This document shows, one piece after another, positions 1-8,117 of a stretch of 64,000 nt of DNA; position 1 is the stretch's first letter, and the number at the start of each line of letters is the position of its first letter. Source of the DNA: UMGS1251 sp036666555 (GTDB lineage Bacteria; Bacillota; Clostridia; Lachnospirales; Lachnospiraceae); NCBI GenBank assembly GCA_036666555.1, contig JAVWVS010000005.1:32403-96402 (forward strand). The letters are read 5' to 3'. Below the pieces are notes generated by a model. It saw only the letters and a list, made by a program, of their open reading frames with translations. It did not search any database and was not told the DNA's origin. The position numbers were made by a program, and so were the translations under genes.

Positions 1-1
1 T

Positions 2-811
2 ATGACAAAAGAAGAATTTTATCAAGCAATCGGACTTTCCCAAGGGGCACAAATGGCGCTGGGGGAAGTCCGTTTAAATAAGACGAAAGAACGATATTGG
101 GAGCAGAAGTTCTACAATGACCGGGTAGCGTTCTATGAATGGTTAAGGAATATGCCCAATGGGTCTTTGACAGCACTTGCTGTTTATATAGAATTAGCGC
201 TTAACACTTATCAGAGCTATCAAGAACAAGGGATTGAGCAACAAGTGTATATAGATACCTTTCGAGATTTAGCCATATGGTGTGAGCACAATTATAAAAT
301 GAGCGGAAGCTTCGGCATTTCAGAATGGGAATGGTTAAGTTGTTCGGTGGATATGCGAGTATTTCGTCTAGGTAGACTGCAATTTGAACCCACGGTATTG
401 GACCGGGAAGTGGTGTGGAACGAAGCAGTTATTCCCGTTGGAACGAAGGTGTTAAACGTACATATTCCGGAGGGCGAGCCACTATTAAAAAGTGCTTGTG
501 ACCGTTCTTTTGAAAAGGCAAAAGAGTTTTTTCAAAAAGAATATCCATACGCAGTCTGTACCACCTGGTTGCTGTCTCCCGAATTAGGGGAACTATTGGA
601 CGCAACCTCCAATATCTATCAATTTCAACAGCGGTTTTATATCTACGATGTGGATCATAGCTTTCCACAAATAGAACAACGGGTCTTTGGAAAAATCAGT
701 AGGGACAAGGCAAGATATCCAGAACAAAATGAATTGCAAAGAAAAGTAAAGCAGAAGTTGCTGGCAGGAACTGATTTTGGAATGGGGTGTGGAATTTTGG
801 TATGCTCGTGA
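2..811 (+). CDS. Acyltransferase-like protein (NAT_N / GNAT_C type)
   Basis: The 269-residue product resembles clostridial proteins with an all-helical NAT_N-like half (about residues 1-130) and a GNAT-like C-terminal half (about 140-260). The most recognisable stretch is VLNVHIPEGEPLL followed by a Cys/Ser helix and KEFF, then a late NELQRKVKQKLLAG helix ending in GMGCGIL. These families are probably acyl-CoA-dependent transferases, but the substrate is unknown and I see no catalytic signature that identifies it. The ATG sits at base 2, so the ribosome site is outside the window and a longer N-terminus cannot be excluded. The last few residues overlap, in another frame, a dinD remnant, so the native C-terminus may have been altered by that join. 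Confidence 0.6.
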   Translation: MTKEEFYQAIGLSQGAQMALGEVRLNKTKERYWEQKFYNDRVAFYEWLRNMPNGSLTALAVYIELALNTYQSYQEQGIEQQVYIDTFRDLAIWCEHNYKMSGSFGISEWEWLSCSVDMRVFRLGRLQFEPTVLDREVVWNEAVIPVGTKVLNVHIPEGEPLLKSACDRSFEKAKEFFQKEYPYAVCTTWLLSPELGELLDATSNIYQFQQRFYIYDVDHSFPQIEQRVFGKISRDKARYPEQNELQRKVKQKLLAGTDFGMGCGILVCS

Positions 812-956
812 GCTGTCCTTAGCACTTGATTATGCTGAATGGCGTAATTTTACAAAAGTTATCGACAAAGCAATGCTCTCATGCCAAAACAGTGGATTTG
901 AGTGTGCAGACCATTTTGTTGAGGTCAACAAAATCGTAACAACATCCCCAAAGTAG
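792..956 (+). pseudogene. dinD: dinD (DNA-damage-inducible protein D) N-terminal remnant
   Basis: Read in the +1 frame relative to the upstream gene, these bases encode 54 residues from EFWYAREL through a WRNFTKVIDKA segment to a DHFVEVNKIV segment, then stop. This is the characteristic N-terminal block of DinD/BRO-like proteins, which normally run to well over 200 residues. Start codon, ribosome site and the rest of the gene are missing. The remnant begins inside the final codons of the upstream acyltransferase-like gene, so the two homologies overlap by several codons in different frames. I read this as a decayed fragment left by recombination. The family match is from motif recognition only. 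Confidence 0.7.
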
Positions 957-967
957 CATTATGGTAT

Positions 968-1028
968 AACAAAGGAGCTGTGCACAACTGATATTCATCA
1001 ATCAGCTAGTGCAACAGCTCCTTTGTTC
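968..1028. terminator. Bidirectional intrinsic terminator
   Basis: The arms AACAAAGGAGCTGTGCAC and GTGCAACAGCTCCTTTGTT pair over about 18 bp with one bulge, and a small nested CTGAT/ATCAG hairpin lies in the loop. It sits between the dinD remnant on the + strand and the 3' end of the permease on the minus strand, so it can end both transcripts. Confidence 0.75.
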
Positions 1029-1034
1029 TTGCCA

Positions 1035-2462
1035 CTATTTTTTCTCTTTCTTTTCGAAATCATTCAATTCAATATCCAGCACCCGACCAAAATCAGGGAA
1101 TTTTCTTTTTGCATAAATATAAAAACAGATGCCAAGTATTGTCCATAAGCCGATGATAGACCATTCCGGGAAACCAAGTCCGGAAGGCATTCCAGGAAGA
1201 TAAAGAATCAGCATTAAACCGCTTAATAAAATAGCCATTACTCCTACGAATTTATAAGGACCGACTTTGTATGGACGTGCCATATTTGGTTCTTTTTTAC
1301 GCAGTACCAAGAAGGATATAGATACCATTAGGTATGCAGTTACTGCTCCGATACCACCTGCATCGGTAAGCCATCCCATCATGGCACGTCCAAAAAATGG
1401 AGCCACGCAGGAGATAAATCCAATGAGTAAAACAGCAGTGGTAGGTGTTTTATATTTGGGATGTATTTTCGCAAGTGATTGTGGCAAGCATTTTGCATCG
1501 GCAAGTGCATAAATCGCACGGCTTCCACCCATGAAGAAGGAGTTCCAACTGGATAAGATGCCGGCCATACCTCCTACAATCAATACCTTAGCCATCATTT
1601 CACTGTTGCCAAATGCTTTTTTCATTGCATCCGCAGTAACCAGGACAGAAGACTGCATTTCTTTGTGGGTCATCATCAGAGAAACAGCGATGATAATCAT
1701 CCCATACCAGATGACTGCGGATGCGATGGAAATCAGAATAATTTTTCCGATTTGTTTAAAAGGAAGAGCAATTTCTTCAGCAGCCTGTGGAATTACATCA
1801 AAACCAACAAACATAAAAGGTGTCATAACAGCTACTGATAAGATACCGGCAGAACCATTGTGAAAGAGAGGCTTGGTATTGGCAACTTCTCCGCTAAAAC
1901 CGGAACCAACAATCAATAAGATACCGATTCCGGCAATGACGATGGTTAATACACTTTGTAAAAAAGCGGCCGGTTTTACGCCGATATAATTTACAATGGT
2001 AATGATGATGGAACTGACTACACCTACAGCAACCCAGGAGGCATAGATATCAAAACCCTGCACGGTAAACATGTAGCCTTTTAAAAAATTCGGCGCAATG
2101 TATTCTAATACAGTGGGTAATGCACATGCTTCAAAAGCAACGACACCTACGTATCCGAGAATAATGGCCCAAGTACATAAAAAGGACCAGTTAGGACCAA
2201 GAGCCCGCAGACTAAAAATCTGTTCCCCACCACATTGTGGCATAGCGGAGGTTAATTCTGCATAAGTCAGTCCTACGAACATAACCATGATTCCACCCAT
2301 TGCAAATGCAATTACCGCACCAATGGTTCCGGCCTTTAAAATCCATTGACCGGCCATGACTACCCAGCCCCAACCGATCATCGCTCCAAAGGCAATGGCA
2401 AATACATCTTTTTTTCCTAATACACGATCAAATTTACTTTTTTGAGTTTGTCTTTCACTCAT
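1035..2462 (-). CDS. APC-family amino acid permease
   Basis: A roughly 475-residue polytopic membrane protein with about 12 hydrophobic segments. The N-terminal FDRVLGKKDVFAIAFGAMIG block matches the first transmembrane segment of the amino acid-polyamine-organocation family, with the GxG-type substrate-backbone site of TM1 and an acidic TM6 region (MFVGFDVIPQAAEEI). It probably imports an amino acid by symport or exchange; the substrate cannot be read from sequence. A start at 2477 is possible, but the start at 2462 (MSERQTQK) has GGGGA eight bases upstream and is preferred. It lies downstream of a small membrane protein, yqeY and the tetR-type gene, all on the minus strand. Confidence 0.85.
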   Translation of the reverse strand: MSERQTQKSKFDRVLGKKDVFAIAFGAMIGWGWVVMAGQWILKAGTIGAVIAFAMGGIMVMFVGLTYAELTSAMPQCGGEQIFSLRALGPNWSFLCTWAIILGYVGVVAFEACALPTVLEYIAPNFLKGYMFTVQGFDIYASWVAVGVVSSIIITIVNYIGVKPAAFLQSVLTIVIAGIGILLIVGSGFSGEVANTKPLFHNGSAGILSVAVMTPFMFVGFDVIPQAAEEIALPFKQIGKIILISIASAVIWYGMIIIAVSLMMTHKEMQSSVLVTADAMKKAFGNSEMMAKVLIVGGMAGILSSWNSFFMGGSRAIYALADAKCLPQSLAKIHPKYKTPTTAVLLIGFISCVAPFFGRAMMGWLTDAGGIGAVTAYLMVSISFLVLRKKEPNMARPYKVGPYKFVGVMAILLSGLMLILYLPGMPSGLGFPEWSIIGLWTILGICFYIYAKRKFPDFGRVLDIELNDFEKKEKK

Positions 2463-2495
2463 AATATCATTCCCCATTCTTTCTTTATTTTGTAT

Positions 2496-2888
2496 TTAGA
2501 CGGTTAAAAATAAAAGATTATCTTTCTTACCATCACTTTGATATAGAATCGTTAGACGCTTCATCAAAAGTGGAGGTCTGAAAATTCGTAGAAGAAGAAA
2601 TAAAATATGCAAAATAAGACAAGAAAAGAGTGCGTTCGCATCCCTGTGGATAACGGCAGAATTATTTTCTTGAAACGTGGATGTAAATGTATTTTCGCAT
2701 AAGGGGTCATTGGATAAGAGCTGAGAGATGTGGGCAGAGGTATGTGAAACGTTGTCGCGGGCGGTCTGCACAGAGGAGTCCATGTATGGAAGCGCTTGTG
2801 TCTGCTGATAAGAAACAGATACAAAAAAACAATATAAAAAGAAGGTCACCAAAAATACAAGCGTACGCTGAAAAACCTTGTATTTCAT
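2496..2888 (-). CDS. Small hypothetical membrane protein
   Basis: A 130-residue protein that I do not recognise. An N-terminal hydrophobic stretch (about residues 8-27) after a basic start suggests an uncleaved signal or anchor. A polar extracytoplasmic loop of some 55 residues follows, then a second hydrophobic segment (about 86-105) with a basic tail. The strong ribosome site AAGGAAGGTGAT just before the ATG supports real expression. It lies between yqeY and the permease on the minus strand. No catalytic motif is visible. Overlapping reading frames on both strands here are less convincing because they lack ribosome sites. Confidence 0.55.
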   Translation of the reverse strand: MKYKVFQRTLVFLVTFFLYCFFVSVSYQQTQALPYMDSSVQTARDNVSHTSAHISQLLSNDPLCENTFTSTFQENNSAVIHRDANALFSCLILHILFLLLRIFRPPLLMKRLTILYQSDGKKDNLLFLTV

Positions 2889-2920
2889 AAGATCACCTTC
2901 CTTTCGCAGTTTAGAATCAT

Positions 2921-3370
2921 TTATTCGGTCATAAATGTGGAAACAATATCATTGACTAGTTTACCATCGGATTTTCCTTTTACCTTTGGCATTAAGGCCT
3001 TCATGATTTTTCCTTTATCTTTTGCAGTGGGTGTGTCTAACGAAAGTTCTGAAAGTGTGGCGGCGATTATTTCGCGGATGGCCGTTTCATCCATCATCTG
3101 TGGAGCATACTGTTCCAAAACAGCAAGGCGTTTGTTACATTCTTCAATAATTGCAGTTCGGTCCACCGGTGTTGTCTCTAATGTTTCTTTTGTCTGTTTT
3201 ATTTCTTTTAAAATAACTTGAATTTCTTCTTCTTGTGTTAAATCTTCCCGCTTATCAATTGCTTTGTTCTTAAGGGCAGAAAGTAGCATGGAAAGTGTTT
3301 CTTTTTTCTCTTTTTCTCCGGCCTTCATGGCGGCAATCATATCGCGTCTTACTTCTTCAATTTTATTCAT
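2921..3370 (-). CDS. yqeY: GatB/YqeY domain protein
   Basis: 149 residues, the normal size for YqeY. The protein is helical throughout, beginning with MNKIEEVRRDMIAAMKAGEK and containing the KAIDKRED segment and the late GKIMKALMPKVKGK motif typical of the family. YqeY is homologous to the C-terminal tRNA-binding tail of GatB in tRNA amidotransferase, but stands alone and its exact role is not settled. The ribosome site TAGGAGG lies seven bases before the ATG. On the minus strand upstream is a TATAAT-like -10 (3404-3409) without a good -35, so it may have its own weak promoter as well as read-through from the regulator gene. Confidence 0.9.
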   Translation of the reverse strand: MNKIEEVRRDMIAAMKAGEKEKKETLSMLLSALKNKAIDKREDLTQEEEIQVILKEIKQTKETLETTPVDRTAIIEECNKRLAVLEQYAPQMMDETAIREIIAATLSELSLDTPTAKDKGKIMKALMPKVKGKSDGKLVNDIVSTFMTE

Positions 3371-3435
3371 AGAAACCTCCTAAAAACATCAAATATTGAT
3401 ACCATTATAACGGAAATGAAACAAAATAGCCAGTG

Positions 3436-4041
3436 TTAATTGTTAATTTTATGACTATCTATAATAGAATGGATGGTACGAAACAGATAAGGCTTGTATT
3501 TTTCTATTGGTAAAGGTTCTTCATAAAGGATGGAATTGTAACAGGTAGAGCCTGTTAATTCTATAATGGTAAACAGCATGACTTCCGGTTTTTCGTAGCG
3601 ATAGTCGTCCTTTTGCAGTAAGCGGAGATAGGCATCATAAAAATTAAGTCCGGTGTCTCCATCCGATACGTGCAATGCTGTTTTAAAAATGCCCCAGACC
3701 AGATTTTTGGAAATGAAAGTAAGTAAGGAAGGATTGGCGGCAAGTGCATCAATAATATGATTGGTGACAAAAATCAATTGCGCTTCCACACCGGTGAGAG
3801 TTGTTTTTTCCAAGTCCTGATTTGCAGAGGTAAACAAATCACTTGCTTTGTGGGAAATTAATTTATTGCGAAGGTCATATTTATCAGAAAAATAAAGATA
3901 GAAAGTCCCTTTGGCTACACCTGCTTTTTCTACAATGTCGGATATGGCAGTTTTTTGCAATCCTTTCGTAGTAAATAATTCATAGGCGGTATTGAAAAGG
4001 GAATCCCTTTTTATTTTTTTCTTTTCCTGCATATTACTCAT
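3436..4041 (-). CDS. TetR/AcrR-family transcriptional repressor
   Basis: About 201 residues. The N-terminal helix-turn-helix is clear: AYELFTTKGLQKTAISDIV followed by EKAGVAKGTFYLYFSDKYDL. The C-terminal two thirds is a divergent all-helical ligand and dimerisation domain. An upstream ATG at 4077 would lie at the transcription start of its own promoter, so the ATG at 4041 (MSNMQEKK), preceded by GGGAGGGA, is preferred. The gene is divergent from the MMPL exporter and three matching operator palindromes lie between them, so it very likely represses itself and the exporter pair. The inducer is unknown. Confidence 0.9.
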   Translation of the reverse strand: MSNMQEKKKIKRDSLFNTAYELFTTKGLQKTAISDIVEKAGVAKGTFYLYFSDKYDLRNKLISHKASDLFTSANQDLEKTTLTGVEAQLIFVTNHIIDALAANPSLLTFISKNLVWGIFKTALHVSDGDTGLNFYDAYLRLLQKDDYRYEKPEVMLFTIIELTGSTCYNSILYEEPLPIEKYKPYLFRTIHSIIDSHKINN

Positions 4042-4085
4042 GGTAGTCCCTCCCGTAGTGTTTAACGTGTACTTCACATATAGAT

Positions 4086-4115
4086 AGTATAACGCTAAAA
4101 ATGACTAAAAGTCAA
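4086..4115 (-). promoter_or_regulatory. Promoter of the tetR-type gene
   Basis: On the minus strand, -35 TTGACT (complement of 4110-4115), 18-bp spacer, -10 TATACT (complement of 4086-4091). The first operator palindrome (4102-4114) covers the -35, which fits autorepression. Confidence 0.7.
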
Positions 4116-4190
4116 TAAAGTAGTGAAAAAGTATTGACTAATGGTCATTTCTGTAGTATAACACTAAATGAAATAAATGACCAATGGTCA
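4102..4190. promoter_or_regulatory. Three TetR-type operator palindromes
   Basis: Three 13-bp inverted repeats share the form TGACYAAwrGTCA: TGACTAAAAGTCA at 4102-4114, TGACTAATGGTCA at 4135-4147 and TGACCAATGGTCA at 4178-4190. The first covers the -35 of the regulator promoter, the second covers the -35 of the exporter promoter, and the third lies in the exporter leader just downstream of its start site. Binding by the adjacent TetR-type protein is inferred from position and symmetry. Confidence 0.75.
4134..4162 (+). promoter_or_regulatory. Promoter of the MMPL exporter operon
   Basis: -35 TTGACT (4134-4139), 17-bp spacer, -10 TATAAC (4157-4162). The middle operator begins inside the -35, so repressor binding should block the polymerase. 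Confidence 0.75.
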
Positions 4191-4208
4191 CTGAAAGAGG
4201 GAAAAAGT

Positions 4209-6281
4209 ATGATAAAGGCGGGAAAATGGATTGCCAGACATAGGAAATTCATTGTATGTTTGGCAATTTTGTTATTGATTCCATCGGTATTTGGAATCAA
4301 AAAAACAAAGATTAATTACGACGTCTTAAGTTATTTGCCAAGCAGTCTGGAGACGGTAAAAGGGCAGGATCTGCTTGTAGACGAATTTGGTATGGGTGCA
4401 TTTTCCATTGTCATTGTGGAAGATATGCAGCCGAAAGATACCGTAAAGTTAGAAGAACAAATGGAGGGAATAGCACATGTAAAGGATGTGCTTTGGTATG
4501 ATGACCTTGCAGATATCAGTGTACCGATTCAAGTATTACCATCGGAGGTAAAAGAGGCATTTAATCATGGGAATGCAACGATGATGGTAGCGTTGTTTGA
4601 GCAGACTACTTCCTCGGATGATACGATGAAAGCGGTGAGTCAGATGAGAACACTTTGTAAAAAACAGTGTTTTGTCAGTGGAATGTCCGGGGTCGTTACG
4701 GACATTAAGAATTTATCTTTACAAGAAATGCCGGTATATGTGGTAATCGCAGCCACACTGAGTCTCTTGGTATTGATGCTGACCATGGAATCCTGGATCG
4801 TACCGGTACTGTTCCTATTAAGTATTGGAATGGCAATTTTATATAATTTGGGGAGCAATGTGTTTTTAGGAGAAATATCTTATATCACCAAGGCATTGAC
4901 GGCAGTATTACAGCTGGGTGTCACCATGGATTATTCCATTTTTTTACTGAACAGTTATGATGAAAATCAACAACGATTTCCCGGGGAAAAGGAACGTGCT
5001 ATGGCACATGCTATTTCCAATACGTTTAAATCCATTACAGGAAGTTCGGTGACGACCATTGCAGGTTTTGCCGCATTATGTTTTATGACATTTGCATTGG
5101 GGCGAGATATCGGAATTGTAATGTCTAAGGGCGTAGTGATTGGTGTACTTTGCTGTGTTACACTGCTGCCATCTCTCATTCTTATTTTTGACAAAGCCAT
5201 CGAGAAGACGAAACATAAAGCAATTGTACCGGATCTGCGAAAAATATCAGATTTTATCACGAAGCATTACCGCGTATGGCTGGTCCTATTTGCAATCTTG
5301 CTGCTTCCGGCCATTTATGGAAATAATCACACAAAGGTGTATTATAACATCGATAAAGGATTACCATCCACGCTGCAAAGCTCTATTGCAAATAAAAAGC
5401 TGGAAAAAGATTTTAAGATGAATAGCGTGTATATGGTGCTTCTAAAAAACCAGGAACTTCAAAGGAAAGATAAAAATGAATTATTAAAGAAAATGGAACA
5501 GGTAAAGGGAGTCAAATGGACCCTTGGAATGGAGTCTATGGTAGGCCCTAGTATTCCGGAAGATATGGTGCCGGCTGATGTGGAGGAAATGTTGAAAAGC
5601 GATCAGTATGAGGTCCAGTTTATTTGTTCCAATTATAAAACAGCCACAGACCAGATGAATCGTCAGGTGGCTCATATTAATAAAATTGTAAAATCATATA
5701 GCAAAGGTTCCATTGTAATCGGGGAAGCACCATTGACAAAAGATTTAGCGGTAGTCACCGACACCGATATGAAAAATGTAAATATTGCTTCGGTCATTGC
5801 CATTTTCGTGATTATTATGCTGGTGTTCAAATCCATATCGCTTCCAGTGATTTTAGTCAGCGTGATTGAATTTGCAATTTTTGTAAATATGGCTGTTCCA
5901 TACTATATGAACACTTCTCTTCCATTTGTGGCAAGTATTGTTATTGGAACCATACAGTTAGGTGCTACAGTGGATTACGCTATTTTGATGACTAGCCGTT
6001 ATCAGAAAGAACGCTTCCGGGGAAAACCCAAACAAGAAGCAATTCGAATTGCGCATGAATTGTCTATGAAATCCATTCTCATCAGTGGTGTTAGCTTTTT
6101 TGCAGCTACATTTGGCGTAGGATTGTATTCGAAAATTGATATGATTAGTTCTATTTGTACATTGCTGTCAAGAGGTGCCATTATTAGTACCCTTGTAGTC
6201 ATCACTATTCTTCCGGCTATGTTCATGATATTTGATAAAGTGATTTGCAAAACATCTAAGGATTTTCAACCCAAAAAATAA
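4209..6281 (+). CDS. MMPL-family RND-type exporter
   Basis: About 690 residues in two homologous halves. Each half has one transmembrane helix, a large outside loop and a bundle of about five helices. The fourth-helix Asp-Tyr pairs used for proton coupling in MMPL proteins are visible in both halves: TMDYSIFLLNSY (Asp near 241) and TVDYAILMTSRY (Asp near 589). The ATG at 4209 follows GAGGG; upstream in-frame starts would fall inside the promoter. Members move lipids, hydrophobic compounds or drugs across the membrane; the cargo is unknown here. It is repressed, by inference, by the divergent TetR-type gene and followed 15 bases later by the secreted LxxG protein, its likely partner. Confidence 0.85.
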   Translation: MIKAGKWIARHRKFIVCLAILLLIPSVFGIKKTKINYDVLSYLPSSLETVKGQDLLVDEFGMGAFSIVIVEDMQPKDTVKLEEQMEGIAHVKDVLWYDDLADISVPIQVLPSEVKEAFNHGNATMMVALFEQTTSSDDTMKAVSQMRTLCKKQCFVSGMSGVVTDIKNLSLQEMPVYVVIAATLSLLVLMLTMESWIVPVLFLLSIGMAILYNLGSNVFLGEISYITKALTAVLQLGVTMDYSIFLLNSYDENQQRFPGEKERAMAHAISNTFKSITGSSVTTIAGFAALCFMTFALGRDIGIVMSKGVVIGVLCCVTLLPSLILIFDKAIEKTKHKAIVPDLRKISDFITKHYRVWLVLFAILLLPAIYGNNHTKVYYNIDKGLPSTLQSSIANKKLEKDFKMNSVYMVLLKNQELQRKDKNELLKKMEQVKGVKWTLGMESMVGPSIPEDMVPADVEEMLKSDQYEVQFICSNYKTATDQMNRQVAHINKIVKSYSKGSIVIGEAPLTKDLAVVTDTDMKNVNIASVIAIFVIIMLVFKSISLPVILVSVIEFAIFVNMAVPYYMNTSLPFVASIVIGTIQLGATVDYAILMTSRYQKERFRGKPKQEAIRIAHELSMKSILISGVSFFAATFGVGLYSKIDMISSICTLLSRGAIISTLVVITILPAMFMIFDKVICKTSKDFQPKK

Positions 6282-6296
6282 AAGGAGGATTCCGAT

Positions 6297-8036
6297 ATGA
6301 ATCAAAATAATAAATGGAAAAAAGTAACCATAGCAGGAATAACCGCAGTGGCAGTAACCGTAGGGGCTTTGTGCAGCTCCGCTGGTCAGAAAAACGTGCT
6401 AGCTGCCACCCCAGACAAACCGGAAACACTTTTTAAAGAAGAAACCGTATATGTGACAGCTAAGGCAGATGGAACACCGGTAAACACCGTGGTCAGTGAT
6501 TGGATGAAAAACGCAGGAACGGTAGCCGAACTTTCGGATCAAACCATACTGACCGATATTGAAAATGTAAAAGGGAATGAGACTTACACAAAAGGTGCCA
6601 ATCATCAGATTACTTGGAAAACCAAGGGTACGGATATTTATTATCAAGGGAAATCAGAAAAGAATCCGGCGGTGGGTGTAAACATCACATACAAGCTGAA
6701 TGGAAAGGATGTAACAGCCAAGCAGATCAAGGGAAAAACAGGAAAAATGGAAATGCATATCGCATATACCAATCAGCAGAAACAAGAGGATATGTATGTG
6801 CCTTTTACAATGATTACCGGTGTTATGCTGCCTACCAATCAGTTCCAAAATGTTTCGGTAGATCATGGAAAAATAGTATCCGATGCGGATAAGGTGATGG
6901 TGGTAGGAATAGGATTTCCAGGACTGAAAGAAAATTTAGATTTGAAAGAGGCACCGGTGACAATTCCTATCTCAGATTGTGTCACAATCACTGCCGATGT
7001 AACCGATTTTTCCATGGGTGCAACATTTACAGCAGCATCTTCAGATGGGATGGACCAAGCCGGATTCACAGAGGTTCAAAATTATGAGCAGTTAGAAACG
7101 TCGCTAAATAAACTGACCGAAGGAACCCATTTACTAGATGGAAAATCGGTGGAATTGAAAGCGGGAATCCAAAAGCTGGCAGAGGGAGTGGAAGCTTATA
7201 CGGATGGAGAGGAAGCATTGTCTTCGGGAACCAAGCAGCTATTAGGAGGAACTCAAAATATACAGGAAGGAACCAATCGGCTTCAATCGGGTGCCAGTGA
7301 ATTGCAAAGTGGAATAGAAGCGGCTAAAGCGGGGGCTGACCAGTTGGTGGCAGGTTATGAAAATGGAGTTACCGAGGGAGCGCAACAGTTAGAAGACGGT
7401 ACGGCCCAATTATATGGCACAGTAGAGCAAATGTCAGGTGGCTTGCAAAATGTTCCATTGCCCACGCAGGAGCAGATTGATGAATTGGCACAGATGGGAG
7501 ATGTGGCAGGAGCACAAGCAGTGGCGGCAACCGTAGGAGCCATGCAGCAAGTGCTAAACCAAGCGGGAGCGTTGGAAGGTGCTACCAAACAGTTGTCAGT
7601 GGGGGCGGCAGACTTAAATGGAGGAATCGTGCAATTGGCAGATGGAACCAGTGACTTGCAAAGTGGACTTTCTAAGCTGCAACAAGGAGGAGAGCAGATA
7701 AACGTTGGCCTTGGTACACTGGGAGAAGGTGTGGGACAGCTTCAAGATGGAGCTCAGACACTGAATGACGGAGCCACAAAACTGCAGCAGTCTAATGGAC
7801 AACTTTTATCCGGCACATCGGCACTCGTAGCAGGCGGTGAGCACTTGACTACGGGGACAAGTACATTAGCTGCTGGAGCAGGTACTTTGCAAAATGGAAT
7901 GCAGAAATTCCAACAAGTAAAAACCAGAATGGATAAAATGATGGAACTGGGAAAAAATTATAAATCATTTGCAGGGATAGATTCCAAAATGGATGGAAGT
8001 GTTAAATTTGTCATTGAGACAAAAGAAATAAAATAA
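6297..8036 (+). CDS. Secreted LxxG heptad-repeat protein, probable exporter partner
   Basis: 579 residues. A signal peptide (basic start, hydrophobic core to about residue 28, probable cleavage after VLA near 37) is followed by a beta-rich region (about 40-255). Then come roughly thirty heptad units of the form LxxGxxx, split by a linker around residues 385-430. This matches the xxxLxxG-by-4 repeat found in YhgE/Pip-type proteins, but the transmembrane ABC-2-like tail of those proteins is absent. The ribosome site AAAGGAGGA is strong. Its position after the MMPL gene, under the same TetR-type control, suggests a long coiled extracytoplasmic accessory for export. That role is inference. Confidence 0.7.
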   Translation: MNQNNKWKKVTIAGITAVAVTVGALCSSAGQKNVLAATPDKPETLFKEETVYVTAKADGTPVNTVVSDWMKNAGTVAELSDQTILTDIENVKGNETYTKGANHQITWKTKGTDIYYQGKSEKNPAVGVNITYKLNGKDVTAKQIKGKTGKMEMHIAYTNQQKQEDMYVPFTMITGVMLPTNQFQNVSVDHGKIVSDADKVMVVGIGFPGLKENLDLKEAPVTIPISDCVTITADVTDFSMGATFTAASSDGMDQAGFTEVQNYEQLETSLNKLTEGTHLLDGKSVELKAGIQKLAEGVEAYTDGEEALSSGTKQLLGGTQNIQEGTNRLQSGASELQSGIEAAKAGADQLVAGYENGVTEGAQQLEDGTAQLYGTVEQMSGGLQNVPLPTQEQIDELAQMGDVAGAQAVAATVGAMQQVLNQAGALEGATKQLSVGAADLNGGIVQLADGTSDLQSGLSKLQQGGEQINVGLGTLGEGVGQLQDGAQTLNDGATKLQQSNGQLLSGTSALVAGGEHLTTGTSTLAAGAGTLQNGMQKFQQVKTRMDKMMELGKNYKSFAGIDSKMDGSVKFVIETKEIK

Positions 8037-8045
8037 AAGGGATAC

Positions 8046-8074
8046 ACATAAAAACCTCTATTTGGCTCATACTA
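8046..8074 (+). promoter_or_regulatory. Candidate sigma-G-type sporulation promoter
   Basis: ACATA at 8046-8050, a 17-bp spacer, and CATACTA at 8068-8074. The -10 agrees with the forespore sigma-G consensus; the -35 differs only at its first base. spoVT is known to be a sigma-G gene in Bacillus subtilis, which supports the reading. No good vegetative promoter is seen in this gap. Confidence 0.5.
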
Positions 8075-8117
8075 ACATTACCAAAAATGTTAAGGATTAC
8101 AAATGGAGGTATTTTAT

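Noticed and set aside
7080..7920. Repetitive region considered as a tandem DNA repeat or assembly artefact
   Set aside because: The repeat is in the protein (LxxG heptads), while the DNA units differ in codons, so it is an old coding repeat.
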